Assembly: GCF_018861315.1 (NCBI RefSeq)
Contig: NZ_JAHLDL010000028.1
Location: 1-64,000 of the forward strand
From: Clostridium bowmanii
GTDB lineage: Bacteria; Bacillota; Clostridia; Clostridiales; Clostridiaceae
Reading direction: 5' to 3'
DNA: 64,000 nucleotides
Shown: positions 41,021 through 50,701 of the stretch, one piece after another
Layout: each line of letters opens with the position of its first letter
How positions within the stretch are numbered: the stretch's first letter is position 1
Notes under the pieces: model-generated
Seen by the model: only the letters and a program-made list of their open reading frames with translations
Told to the model about the DNA's origin: nothing
Database searches by the model: none
Made by a program: the position numbers and the translations under genes

Positions 41021-42415
41021 TTAAGAAGCTCCTCTTTTTGCAAAAACGACAAGTATGGTTTTAATCATTATCTTAATGTCTAACCCCACTGACCATTCAT
41101 CAATGTATTTAGTATCTAAATGCACAACTTCATCAAAATCCTTTATTGCGCTTCTTCCACTTACTTGCCACATGCCTGTTATACCAGGTTTAATACTTAT
41201 TCTTCTCCTATGATAATTTTTGTAACGTTTTACTTCTTCTACTGTAGGGGGTCTTGTACCAACTAGACTCATGTCCCCTTTTAAAACATTAATGAATTGA
41301 GGAAGCTCATCAATACTTGTCTTTCTAATAAATTTGCCTACAGGGGTTACCCTAGGATCATCCTTCATTTTAAACATAAACCCATCTTTATTTTCATTTT
41401 GAGCATCCATATCTTTTCTCTTTTCTTCTGCATCAATATACATTGATCTAAATTTATATAGTTTAAAAATTCTACCGTTCATTCCAACTCTATTTTGAGC
41501 AAATATTATTGGTCCAGGAGAATCAATTTTAATAGCTATAGCTTCTCCAATCCAAAATACACTTGAAATAGCCAAGCCCACAATAGCTCCAATTATATCA
41601 ATCACTCTTTTGATAAATAATTGAAATTTATTTAAGGAAACTGAATGGAAGGTTATCATAGGCAATGTACCTAAGCTAGCCACATTTACCCTTGAAAATT
41701 TTATTTCTACTAAATCTAGAATAACCCTAGATGTTATCCCCATTTCTTCTGCAATTAAAACATATTCTTGAATTTCTTTAAAATATTTTATTGGCAGTGT
41801 GAAATAAATTTCATCTATAACTTCATTCAACAAAATATCTTTAAAAGTTTCCTTATGAACTAAGACAGCACATTGATTTAAGCTTTTGCTTTCATCAATA
41901 CCTATAAATCTAGCCACATTAACTTTAATATTAGTTTTATTAATATAATATTTGAATTGTTCATACATAGAGTTTGCCCCTATGACCAAAACCTGCTTAG
42001 TGCTTTCACCGGTTTTGATTTTAAACACATACAAAACTAAGTATTTTTCTATTAACATAACAATAATGGCTATTAGAAAGAAGTTAAAAAACAAAATTTT
42101 ATTATACATATTTTCCTTAATAGCATACATTAATGCCACTATTATACTACTAGAAAATAAAGACGCCCCTAGACTATTCTTAAATATTCTATCATAATAT
42201 GTAAAAGTAGTTACGTTGTACATACCATTTGCAGCCATGACAAATATCCAGATTGGTATATATATAATGATTATCCAAGAGTAATCACCTACTCCATTTA
42301 GTACTGTTAAATCCGAGCTGACAATATAAGCAATATAATATGCTAAAATTAGTGCTAATGCATCAGTAATAAGATGAAACAAATCAAAGAATGCCAACTT
42401 ATTAGAATTATGCAT
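41021..42415 (-). CDS. Initiating sugar-phosphate transferase (WcaJ/WbaP-like), second
   Basis: 464 residues, the long form of the polyprenyl sugar-phosphate transferases. Four N-terminal TM helices, a CoA-binding-like cytosolic domain (QVLVIGANSMYEQF...), a re-entrant membrane helix (~275-295) and the catalytic domain with FAQNRVGMNGRIFKLYKFRS, DPRVTPVGKFIRKTSIDELP and LVGTRPPTVEE. It would prime a second, separate polymer. AAGGAGG precedes the ATG. First gene of a three-gene minus-strand transcript with rfbD and the LCP protein. Confidence 0.93.
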   Translation of the reverse strand: MHNSNKLAFFDLFHLITDALALILAYYIAYIVSSDLTVLNGVGDYSWIIIIYIPIWIFVMAANGMYNVTTFTYYDRIFKNSLGASLFSSSIIVALMYAIKENMYNKILFFNFFLIAIIVMLIEKYLVLYVFKIKTGESTKQVLVIGANSMYEQFKYYINKTNIKVNVARFIGIDESKSLNQCAVLVHKETFKDILLNEVIDEIYFTLPIKYFKEIQEYVLIAEEMGITSRVILDLVEIKFSRVNVASLGTLPMITFHSVSLNKFQLFIKRVIDIIGAIVGLAISSVFWIGEAIAIKIDSPGPIIFAQNRVGMNGRIFKLYKFRSMYIDAEEKRKDMDAQNENKDGFMFKMKDDPRVTPVGKFIRKTSIDELPQFINVLKGDMSLVGTRPPTVEEVKRYKNYHRRRISIKPGITGMWQVSGRSAIKDFDEVVHLDTKYIDEWSVGLDIKIMIKTILVVFAKRGAS

Positions 42416-42480
42416 AGTATTCCTCCTTCATATGCTATTAGGTGGGAGTTAATGTAAATCAAACTTATTTTATTTATAAT

Positions 42481-42509
42481 ATAATACCATGATTACCTTT
42501 TTTCTACAA
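42481..42509 (-). promoter_or_regulatory. Putative promoter of the second initiating transferase
   Basis: Minus-strand TTGTAG (42504-42509), 17 bases, TATTAT (42481-42486), about 65 bases before the ATG. It does not share the 33-bp promoter block of EPS operons 2 and 3. Confidence 0.5.
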
Positions 42510-42599
42510 TATATTTTCTATTACACGCCTATGTTTCTACAAGTAATTACAAGTAACACCCCATGTTATCTTTTGCCCTGAAAACCGACAAAATATGTT

Positions 42600-44114
42600 C
42601 TAAAGTGTTTTTCTAGAAAATATTTTTTTGAGTGGTTCTCTTACTAACTGTTTTTCGTAATGGTTAGAACCAAAATTCCATATTATAATTGCATAGGCAG
42701 GTAAAAACACTACAATAAATATAATCATTGATACAATTGACTTTACAACAATGAATTTTAATATAACCAAACTTATTACTCCCGTTATAGTTATTGGAAT
42801 AAGAAGTTCAATAAAGTTAATCCAATATCTCTTCATCTCAAGACCTACTCTAGAATAATATATATTTATTACTATTATGTTAATTAATGTTCCTGCTACC
42901 GTACCAATTGCACAACCTACACCACCATACATTTTTGCTAAAGGTATGCTAATCACTAAATTAAATAGTGCAACTATAATGTATAAAATGGATCGCAACT
43001 TATGTTTATTTTTTGCCTGTAATATTGAAATCCCCAGCACTTGGCATATAGGGATTATTCTAACGCACATAATCATTAATGCTATAACATATGCTTTATC
43101 ATAATCTGTCCCTGCCCATTTAATAACAAATTGTTTTCCAATTAATATAAATCCGATAATTATTAATCCTACTATTTGCAATTGAATACGAGCTACTTTA
43201 ATAAATAAATCTGTAATTTCTTTATTACTTTTATTCTCGGCTACCATCTTGAATACTTTAGGCAATAAAAAACTACTTATAACCACTGTAAAACTACTAA
43301 AATATTGATTAAATTTCATTGCAACTGAATATATTGCCACTTCCTTACTATTACTTACTATTCCCAAAATAATAGTATCTGTACTCCAATATATAACGTC
43401 AACAATTGATGCTAAAAATATGTAAAATGAATATGAAAACAATTCTTTTAGAATTGGAAACTGAAATTTCTTAATTATAACTTTTATTTTTAAAACTTTT
43501 AAACAATATATCATGGCAGCAATATTAGCTAATAGTCCTACAATTGCCGTAGCTAAAGTAAGCGCCACCGAAGTCATTCCATTGAATAGTATCAGCAAAG
43601 TGATTACCGGTGTAATTAATGTCATTATCATAGAAACAATCCTTACAAATAAGAATCTTTCATATGCTACAATAATGGCCTCAAATACCATAAATGGAAA
43701 TGATAATGCTACATAAAAAACGGATATAAGCATCATTATTTCAACCTTATTAATTTCAATACCAGTTAACCCATTAGTAAAAATATACCTACTACTTAAT
43801 GCAATTGGAATTCCTATTATTAATACAATAATAGCAATAACCGAATATATAACAAGAAAAGTACCATTTAATGTATATTCCTTTTCTTTATCATTTTCCA
43901 CTCTGTATTTAGTAATATATCTTACAATTGCATTTGAAAATCCAAGATCCAAAAGTGTTAGATATGGTATCATAGAACCTGCTAGTGAATAAATTCCAAA
44001 TTCACTTTGTCCTAGCAACCTGATAGTAACGGGAGTTATTACAAATGAAAGAACTATACTTATAATAGTTTGAACATATGATAAAACTACGCCTGCTTTT
44101 ATTTGTGTTTTCAT
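42600..44114 (-). CDS. wzx: Polysaccharide flippase (Wzx-like), second
   Basis: 504 residues with 14 predicted TM helices; N-terminus IKAGVVLSYVQTIISIVLSF and TPVTIRLLGQSEFGIYSLAG is typical of MATE-like Wzx proteins. It exports lipid-linked repeat units of the second polysaccharide. It starts inside the end of the upstream PP-loop gene (ATGA overlap) and closes EPS operon 2. Only weakly similar to the flippase at 27151. Confidence 0.9.
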   Translation of the reverse strand: MKTQIKAGVVLSYVQTIISIVLSFVITPVTIRLLGQSEFGIYSLAGSMIPYLTLLDLGFSNAIVRYITKYRVENDKEKEYTLNGTFLVIYSVIAIIVLIIGIPIALSSRYIFTNGLTGIEINKVEIMMLISVFYVALSFPFMVFEAIIVAYERFLFVRIVSMIMTLITPVITLLILFNGMTSVALTLATAIVGLLANIAAMIYCLKVLKIKVIIKKFQFPILKELFSYSFYIFLASIVDVIYWSTDTIILGIVSNSKEVAIYSVAMKFNQYFSSFTVVISSFLLPKVFKMVAENKSNKEITDLFIKVARIQLQIVGLIIIGFILIGKQFVIKWAGTDYDKAYVIALMIMCVRIIPICQVLGISILQAKNKHKLRSILYIIVALFNLVISIPLAKMYGGVGCAIGTVAGTLINIIVINIYYSRVGLEMKRYWINFIELLIPITITGVISLVILKFIVVKSIVSMIIFIVVFLPAYAIIIWNFGSNHYEKQLVREPLKKIFSRKTL

Positions 44115-45361
44115 TTTCTCCTACCTTTAACAACCTTAAAATAAATTTTTCTTTTAATTTTATGTATGATAGATCTATTTTTTGGAGTTATTTTTGTAAA
44201 ATTAATTTTCAATATCCAATTAAAAATATTATTATTTTTCCAAAGTTCTTCATCTTCTTTATATTTATTCTGTAATGCCGTCCATGATGATCCTGTTGCC
44301 TCTGTGATATTCCACACATACTGCCAATTTTCTTTAATATTTAAAATTGTATTATCTGTTACATTAAACCCATATTTATTGGGATCTATTCCTTCTGCAA
44401 TTAGTCCCATAATCGTTCTACTACATTTTTCACATACACTACAGTTCTTTCCACCTTTAGATTCCCAGCACACTCTTATTGTAAACTGATATTCGTGATT
44501 TTTAAGGTGATCTCCAATAATTTTAATTTTATCCTGCCGGTTATTATCAAATCCCTCATGAACAACGCTGCAACTGCCCATTCTTACTTTATTATCTATA
44601 TTAGGATGAGAAGCACATGATATCTCCGAATATACCGTACTAAGTGATGCAGGCATATATACCTGTTTTATTTTATAAATGTATGCAAATGGTGCAATAT
44701 GTCCTATAAGTCCTATACCATGTTGGGCTCCGCGCCACCAGCCTTCATTCATGTACTTATAGAAGGCTCTATCTAATTCTGATTCATTAATAAATATACG
44801 GAAATTTGATTTAATTAATAAATTCTTAAGCCCTAGTTTTTCCCCAGAATCCACTACTAGCTCTTTAACCCTCTCCCATCCTTCTTCATCATCTAACGTA
44901 ATATCTGTTCCCCAAAGAGTTACGAGCATAGGTTTCTCATTCAGTCTAGTAATTAATGTTGCAAAAGAATCTACCCCTCCACTAAAAAATGTAGCACTCT
45001 TTTGTTCATACTCATAGTTATAATCAATTATCTTATGTGCACTAAATTTTCCTTTTAGATTGTTCAACTTATGCCGATCAACATAACCGTGTTTAATTTC
45101 TTCAATGCATTCGTAAAAAGATTTGTCTATCTCGTTTACAATTATTTCTGAATCACTAAACCAAGCAATCGGAAGCAAGTTAGTTAAAAGCGGAATTATT
45201 GCTATTCCTTCCGGTACATCCTCTATGTTTTCTCCATATTCTACAAACATGTTAACTTTAAGATTAAAATACCGCTTAACATCACCTTGTATATCTAAAA
45301 AGTATTCTACCCTATCACCATGAATTTTAACCTTATCCACACTTATTACGCTTCTCTCCAC
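44111..45361 (-). CDS. PP-loop ATPase-like protein of the EPS locus
   Basis: 416 residues. The centre carries an ATP-pyrophosphatase (PP-loop) motif SGGVDSFATL (~residue 130), as in QueC, GMP synthetase and asparagine synthetase. Near residue 310, CWESKGGKNCSVCEKCSRTI offers a Cys cluster like the zinc site of QueC. The N-terminal ~120 residues and C-terminal Lys/Arg-rich end are unfamiliar. PP-loop enzymes adenylate a carboxyl or carbonyl carbon, often for amidation; here it may modify a uronic acid or amino sugar (inference). The GTG start follows a nine-G tract eight bases upstream. Confidence 0.7.
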   Translation of the reverse strand: MERSVISVDKVKIHGDRVEYFLDIQGDVKRYFNLKVNMFVEYGENIEDVPEGIAIIPLLTNLLPIAWFSDSEIIVNEIDKSFYECIEEIKHGYVDRHKLNNLKGKFSAHKIIDYNYEYEQKSATFFSGGVDSFATLITRLNEKPMLVTLWGTDITLDDEEGWERVKELVVDSGEKLGLKNLLIKSNFRIFINESELDRAFYKYMNEGWWRGAQHGIGLIGHIAPFAYIYKIKQVYMPASLSTVYSEISCASHPNIDNKVRMGSCSVVHEGFDNNRQDKIKIIGDHLKNHEYQFTIRVCWESKGGKNCSVCEKCSRTIMGLIAEGIDPNKYGFNVTDNTILNIKENWQYVWNITEATGSSWTALQNKYKEDEELWKNNNIFNWILKINFTKITPKNRSIIHKIKRKIYFKVVKGRRK

Positions 45362-45397
45362 AATAACATCCCCCCCCCGTAACCAAAAAAAATCATG

Positions 45398-46456
45398 TTA
45401 TTCTTTTTTCATTTTACTAATAATCTTTTGATAGTATTCCATAGCAAATGAGCTGTCATATGGAGTAGTCTCACTGTTTCTAAGTTCCCTAATATCCTCT
45501 TCTATTTCATCTATATTTTCTACAAATTTGATATAGCTTAAATGTTTTAACCACTGGTAGGTCCCCTTAACTTTATGATTATAGTTACCAATAACTATAC
45601 ATGGTGTAGATGTTATTGCAGCAAAAACCATCCCATGCAATCTATCAGTAATGACTAGCTCTGCTTTTCTAAATTCACTAAATTTTAAATTTAATTCTTC
45701 TTCCCTTTGTTCACTTAGAATAGAATGATTTACAACAGTATCTGTAGTTCTTATATTATTATAATATTTTTGTACGATACTTCTAATGGAATTCTTTTCC
45801 TCATTGGTTAAAGTGCTCTCCATATCACTTCGAGTACACATCAATGCGCCTTTTCTTTGGATAGTTAAGTCTGTTTTATTTAAATACATAACAATATCAG
45901 GTGTTAATATTACATTATTATTTTGAAAACCCTGTTTCATTAAATCAAAGGATACTTTTTCTCTTGCAACTATAGTTAAACTTTTATGTTTATTATAGAT
46001 TTTCTTAGAGATTTTAAGCTGTTTTTCACCAAACTTATCTTTCTTAAAATAGATTGTTTGTGGGAAAATGATAATATTATTATTAGGAAATTTCGAAATA
46101 ATTTTTCTCCTTGCTTCCTCCTCCCAAAAATACTCGTCCCCTAAATTACCACCTCCACAAAATAGTAATATATCATTTTTGTTTGTACCTTTTCTTAGGG
46201 ACTTCATATTTTTATTAATATCATCAGTTACAATTTCAATAATTCTATAATTCAAAAAATAGTCTTCAACTATTTTCCTTTCAGCATAAGCAATGGCATG
46301 ATCTCCTAAATTACCATGGTTAGGAGTTCCAAAAATAAAAACTCGTTGTATATTTTTACTGTTATCATATAAATGCTTTGTTTCCACATATCCATTTATA
46401 TACTCCATATAATCATATATTTTATTAGAAATAATTTTTTTTAAGTTTAGTTTCAT
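45398..46456 (-). CDS. Polysaccharide pyruvyl transferase family protein
   Basis: 352 residues. Motifs GTPNHGNLGDHAIAYAER, LLFCGGGNLGDEYFW, FPQTIYF, DIVMYL and TDRLHGMVFAAITSTPCIV define the family that adds ketal-linked pyruvate from PEP to EPS sugars (EpsI/EpsO-like). The fold is GT-B-like. The acidic pyruvate would give the polymer negative charge. Central gene of EPS operon 2. Confidence 0.9.
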   Translation of the reverse strand: MKLNLKKIISNKIYDYMEYINGYVETKHLYDNSKNIQRVFIFGTPNHGNLGDHAIAYAERKIVEDYFLNYRIIEIVTDDINKNMKSLRKGTNKNDILLFCGGGNLGDEYFWEEEARRKIISKFPNNNIIIFPQTIYFKKDKFGEKQLKISKKIYNKHKSLTIVAREKVSFDLMKQGFQNNNVILTPDIVMYLNKTDLTIQRKGALMCTRSDMESTLTNEEKNSIRSIVQKYYNNIRTTDTVVNHSILSEQREEELNLKFSEFRKAELVITDRLHGMVFAAITSTPCIVIGNYNHKVKGTYQWLKHLSYIKFVENIDEIEEDIRELRNSETTPYDSSFAMEYYQKIISKMKKE

Positions 46457-46490
46457 TATTCTATTCCTACTTTTCTAATTTATTTGATAT

Positions 46491-47522
46491 TCAACCTTTT
46501 TTAAATATAGATAAAAATGAATCCTTAATTTGATTCAAATAAATTATAATCGCAAATCTCACATAGTTTTTACTAATAATTGCTTTACTTAATTCTCTTA
46601 TATAAAAACTGCTTTCGTCATTAAAATTTTTATGAAATTCATAACTGATCAAATACAATCTATCCACTACATTTTTAAATTTTACAATTCTATGATCTTT
46701 TTTTCTCAGATTAATAATTATAAACATTATTTTTACCAACAAGCCTTTATATTTCTGATAAAGCTCCTCTTCAAAATTGTTATAACTTTCTAGTCTTTTC
46801 ATTTCATTTATCATATAGTTAAAACCATTTATTACATCTAAGGATTTACTACTAACATAATGAGTTATTGAATTTTCTCTTTGAAGATAATAATATCCCA
46901 CATTATCAATTTGAACATATTTGTCTGATTTAGAAATTAAAATTGGTGTTGTAGCATAATCCTCGTGCCATAATCCTTTTGGATATCTAATAGTAAACTC
47001 AATAAATAATTTTTGTCTATATATTTTATTCCATGCCATATCTGTTATTTCATCTATAATACCTTTATTCTCATTTATTAAGATATCTTGATACTTTTTA
47101 TTAGTTTTGTTATCCGGCTCAAAAAATACAATTTCCTCTTGTTTATAATAAAAATTTTTATAATCACATTCTACGATATCTGCATTTTTTAAAATTGCTG
47201 TTTCATATAAACTCTTGAACATATCAAGGTTTACATAATCATCAGAATCAACAAAGCCAATATATTCACCAATAGCTTTTTCAATACCAAAATTTCTAGC
47301 TTCACTTAATCCGCTATTAGTTTTTATGTACATTTTAACCTTTTGGGGATATTTATTTAGATAATCATCTATAATCACTTGACTTTTATCTGTAGACCCA
47401 TCATTTACTATAATAATTTCAATTAGATCCAAAGTCTGGTTTACAAGTGAATGTAGGCATTTATCCAAATATTTTTCAGTATTATAAACCGGAACTATTA
47501 TTGAAACTTTTATAATAATCAC
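46491..47522 (-). CDS. Glycosyltransferase family 2, first of operon 2
   Basis: 343 residues of GT-A fold: KVSIIVPVYNTEKYLDKCLHSL, VNDGSTDKSQ, VDSDDYVNLDMF (DxD) and GLWHEDYATTPIL. The last ~90 residues are Lys-rich and helical. The GTG at 47522 overlaps the upstream stop and sits within the AGAGGTG ribosome site itself, so it is doubtful. An in-frame ATA at 47513, six bases after GAGGTG, would give the standard N-terminus MKVSIIVPVYN. Confidence 0.87.
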   Translation of the reverse strand: MIIIKVSIIVPVYNTEKYLDKCLHSLVNQTLDLIEIIIVNDGSTDKSQVIIDDYLNKYPQKVKMYIKTNSGLSEARNFGIEKAIGEYIGFVDSDDYVNLDMFKSLYETAILKNADIVECDYKNFYYKQEEIVFFEPDNKTNKKYQDILINENKGIIDEITDMAWNKIYRQKLFIEFTIRYPKGLWHEDYATTPILISKSDKYVQIDNVGYYYLQRENSITHYVSSKSLDVINGFNYMINEMKRLESYNNFEEELYQKYKGLLVKIMFIIINLRKKDHRIVKFKNVVDRLYLISYEFHKNFNDESSFYIRELSKAIISKNYVRFAIIIYLNQIKDSFLSIFKKG

Positions 47523-48469
47523 CTCTTAACAAAAAACTTTCTTTTTATTTTAATTATTGCTCTATTAATTTTATGTTCTAATTTACTAATTTCATTAAAA
47601 TAATGACCATCTACAGCTACAAGCCATTCGTCATCATCTAATTCACAGCAATCTACTTGATGCATTCCATCTTTATTCCATTGTTTTTCAATTCCTGTCC
47701 CACTTAAATCCAATTTAATTACCTCTTCATCATAATCTTCAATTGTAAGTTTAGTAACCTTATGCATATTTACATTTTTACCATAGTAGTCAAGATCATT
47801 TTGTGAGAATCTTATAATATCATTATTAAACAGGATTATTCGTCCTGCTGGTCTAGCTTTACTAGAATCACCAACAATTAATGGGCTCTTAGGATGCTCT
47901 ATCCATCCATATTTTAAGTTTTCAGAGTAATATAAATGCAAGTTACAATTTCTATTACCCTTTGAATCCATTTTTTCTGCAAATATCCAAAACTTATTAT
48001 CATAAGTGATTATTGAGGCATCCCCATAGTTCCCCTCAATTAAATCTGTAACGCATTCCCATTGATAAGGAAAGCTTTTAGAATAATATAATTTTATATA
48101 TCCAGACTCACCACACTCTGGAATCATATAATATTCTTCTTCATGTTTAAAAACATATGGATAGGATAAATGATATTTTTCTTTTAAAACTACTTTATCA
48201 TATTTCCATTCAAGGCCATTCTTACTTGTTGCTAAGCCAATACAACCCTTTTGTTCTAATTTATCTAGTAATTCAAAAAACATATAATATTCATCATTTT
48301 CCTTTACAATAAATGGATCTGCAATAAACTCTGCTTTAATACCCCTAATGTCATTTTTAGTTAATACAGGTTCCTTAAATTTATCTGATTTAAGTATCTC
48401 CATTAAATTCTTACCTTTATAAGTGCTTATTGACCAAACAGGACTTACGTGTTTTTCTCCTTTAAACAT
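47519..48469 (-). CDS. Five-bladed propeller protein (Gint1 N-terminal/GH43-like)
   Basis: 316 residues. Repeated motifs ADPFIVKENDEYYMFFE, CIGLATSKNGLEWKY, SYPYVFKHEEEYYMIPE and DASIITYDNKFWIFAE mark a beta-propeller of the GH43/GH32-like superfamily, close to the N-terminal domain of glucosamine inositolphosphorylceramide transferases. Such stand-alone domains occur in EPS and O-antigen clusters and may act as sugar transferases or trimming enzymes; the reaction is not known. It follows an eight-G tract serving as ribosome site. Confidence 0.75.
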   Translation of the reverse strand: MFKGEKHVSPVWSISTYKGKNLMEILKSDKFKEPVLTKNDIRGIKAEFIADPFIVKENDEYYMFFELLDKLEQKGCIGLATSKNGLEWKYDKVVLKEKYHLSYPYVFKHEEEYYMIPECGESGYIKLYYSKSFPYQWECVTDLIEGNYGDASIITYDNKFWIFAEKMDSKGNRNCNLHLYYSENLKYGWIEHPKSPLIVGDSSKARPAGRIILFNNDIIRFSQNDLDYYGKNVNMHKVTKLTIEDYDEEVIKLDLSGTGIEKQWNKDGMHQVDCCELDDDEWLVAVDGHYFNEISKLEHKINRAIIKIKRKFFVKR

Positions 48470-48494
48470 ATTCCCCCCCCTAAAAACAATTTGA

Positions 48495-49478
48495 TTATTT
48501 TAGTTTTTTACGTTGTTTAACATTAAATCTCATAATTAGTATTTTAATTATTTGCCTACTAGAAAAATATTTATTAAATACAAATTTAGTATAATGAGTC
48601 TTTATTAAAGATTTAAATTCATTTTTTATTACTTCAAATTTTATACCTTGTATATTGTCCTTATTAGAATAATTAAAGCCATAATAGTCAAGTATATTAT
48701 TCAAGAAATAATATTGATATTCCCCCTCATGCCTCATTACTAAATTTCTCTTTTTAAGTATATCACCAATCATTTCTACTGCTAATAAATGATCCTTCAT
48801 ATTTTTCACACTTAAATCATTAGTAGTTGATCCTGGTCTTTGTACATAATAATAATATTTATTATTAGTAAAACCAATTCTATTTGAATTAATTATTAAA
48901 TCAAATACAGTAGGGATATCTTCATATTTCATATTTGTAGGATATCTAATATTCTCTTCCTTAAATAGTCTACTATGAAATATTTTATTCCATGAAAATC
49001 CTCCAATTGTATTACTTGTAAAAAACTCTTTTATACACTTATCTGAATCAATTATTTCTGACTCAACAAATTCAATATCATCCCCAATGATTTCAATACC
49101 CTTAGTATCTACCCATCTATATTTGCATATTAAAATATCCAAATCATATTTATTAGCTTTTAAATACATATCCTCAAACATATTCTTCTCAATATAATCA
49201 TCACTATCTAGGAAAGCAATATATTTACCACTACAAACATCTAATGCATCATTTCTAGCAGCCCCCTGTCCTTCATTCTCTTTGCTTATTAAAATAACTT
49301 TATCATTGCCCGCATATTCTTTTATTATACTTAAACTATTATCCGTAGACCCATCATCTACTATAATGATTTCTATATCCTCTAATGACTGCAATAGAAC
49401 ACTTTCAATGCATTTTCTCACATATTCCTGTGTATTATAAACAGGGATAATCACACTTATTTTTATTTCCTTAGACAT
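48495..49478 (-). CDS. Glycosyltransferase family 2, second of operon 2
   Basis: About 327 residues: KISVIIPVYNTQEYVRKCIE, VDDGSTDNSL, FLDSDDYIEKNMF and MKYEDIPTVFDLI. It resembles the GT2 at 46491 and CapH/EpsJ-like enzymes. ATG 49478 follows AGGTG by about seven bases and is preferred over GTG 49487. Confidence 0.88.
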   Translation of the reverse strand: MSKEIKISVIIPVYNTQEYVRKCIESVLLQSLEDIEIIIVDDGSTDNSLSIIKEYAGNDKVILISKENEGQGAARNDALDVCSGKYIAFLDSDDYIEKNMFEDMYLKANKYDLDILICKYRWVDTKGIEIIGDDIEFVESEIIDSDKCIKEFFTSNTIGGFSWNKIFHSRLFKEENIRYPTNMKYEDIPTVFDLIINSNRIGFTNNKYYYYVQRPGSTTNDLSVKNMKDHLLAVEMIGDILKKRNLVMRHEGEYQYYFLNNILDYYGFNYSNKDNIQGIKFEVIKNEFKSLIKTHYTKFVFNKYFSSRQIIKILIMRFNVKQRKKLK

Positions 49479-49570
49479 AATGAGCACCTACTTTAATTAT
49501 TTTGTTATAATTAAATTTATTCTTTCCCAATCATTCTTTTTCAATCATTTTTTTACCTTGTAATAAATTT

Positions 49571-50677
49571 TTACAAACTAATTAGTTCCTCTATTGTACT
49601 AATTATTGCTTTATAATTAAAATTATTTTTTGCCGTTTTACTTTTTTCTTCATAATAGTCTAATTTATTTCTATTTTCAAATATATAGTGCAAGGCTACT
49701 TCCAATCCTTCTTTAGAGCTCTCACATAAAAGTCCATATTCTCCATTTTGCAATATTTCTCTCGGTCCCGTTACATCCGTCGCTATAACAGCTTTACCCA
49801 GAACCAAAGCTTCCGCCACAACAAGAGGATATCCTTCCGATCTGGATGAACATACAAATAAATCTGCTTGCTTTACATACGGATAAGGATTATTCATAAA
49901 ACCCCTTAATTCAACACTTTTACTTACTCCTAACTTATCTATAAGCTTTTCTAAATTAGAACGTTCATTTCCCTCACCTAATATCACAAGCTTATGTGGA
50001 TATTGTTTTACTAGTGTAGAATGTGCCTTAATAAGGCTATCATAACCCTTTTCTACACTTAGTCTTCCCACAGATACTACAGTAAATTCGTTATATTCAA
50101 CTTTAAACTCCTCAGATTTTTTTAAAATTTCTTCTGTAACTATAGGATTAAAAATTATATGTTTATTAACTTCATTATTTTTAAATAGTTCACTGAAAGC
50201 ATCTTTGGCATCCTTTGATACAAATACTAAATTATCAAACTTATCATAGCATTTACCTTCTTCATTAGTCCTATACAAATCCTCAGTCCAATGAAACTTA
50301 TGTAAATCAGCATGTACCCAAGCAATTTTTTTACTTCTTACATTTGTGGAATTCGCAATTAAATTTGTTGCTCCACCTTCCATAAATGCCACTTCAACAT
50401 CATAAGTTCCTTTTATGTATAGTTTGTAAATCAATTTAGGGGCATATTTAAGTAATTTACCTATAATTGTATTTGCATTATTTGAATGAAACTTTTCAGT
50501 TAGAAAATTCAACTTAACCCTTTTATTAACCTCTTTAATGTACACTCCATTTTTTTGAAAAACGAAAAGGCTTATATCAAACTTTTCATAATCTATATTA
50601 TTTAAAATATTTACTAAAACTTTTTCGGCTCCACCACCGGCTAGGTTAGGCATTACAAACAGTACTTTTTTTTTCAT
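49571..50677 (-). CDS. Glycosyltransferase family 4 of operon 2
   Basis: 368 residues: VLFVMPNLAGGGAEKVLVNIL at the N-terminus, WVHADLHKFHW in the acceptor lobe, VVSVGRLSVEKGYDSLIKAH and CSSRSEGYPLVVAEALVLGK (E-x7-E) in the donor lobe. Typical GT4 enzyme adding a sugar to the lipid-linked unit at the cytoplasmic face. AAAGGAG precedes the ATG. Confidence 0.9.
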   Translation of the reverse strand: MKKKVLFVMPNLAGGGAEKVLVNILNNIDYEKFDISLFVFQKNGVYIKEVNKRVKLNFLTEKFHSNNANTIIGKLLKYAPKLIYKLYIKGTYDVEVAFMEGGATNLIANSTNVRSKKIAWVHADLHKFHWTEDLYRTNEEGKCYDKFDNLVFVSKDAKDAFSELFKNNEVNKHIIFNPIVTEEILKKSEEFKVEYNEFTVVSVGRLSVEKGYDSLIKAHSTLVKQYPHKLVILGEGNERSNLEKLIDKLGVSKSVELRGFMNNPYPYVKQADLFVCSSRSEGYPLVVAEALVLGKAVIATDVTGPREILQNGEYGLLCESSKEGLEVALHYIFENRNKLDYYEEKSKTAKNNFNYKAIISTIEELISL

Positions 50678-50701
50678 AATATACTCCTTTTATTCCTAAA
50701 A

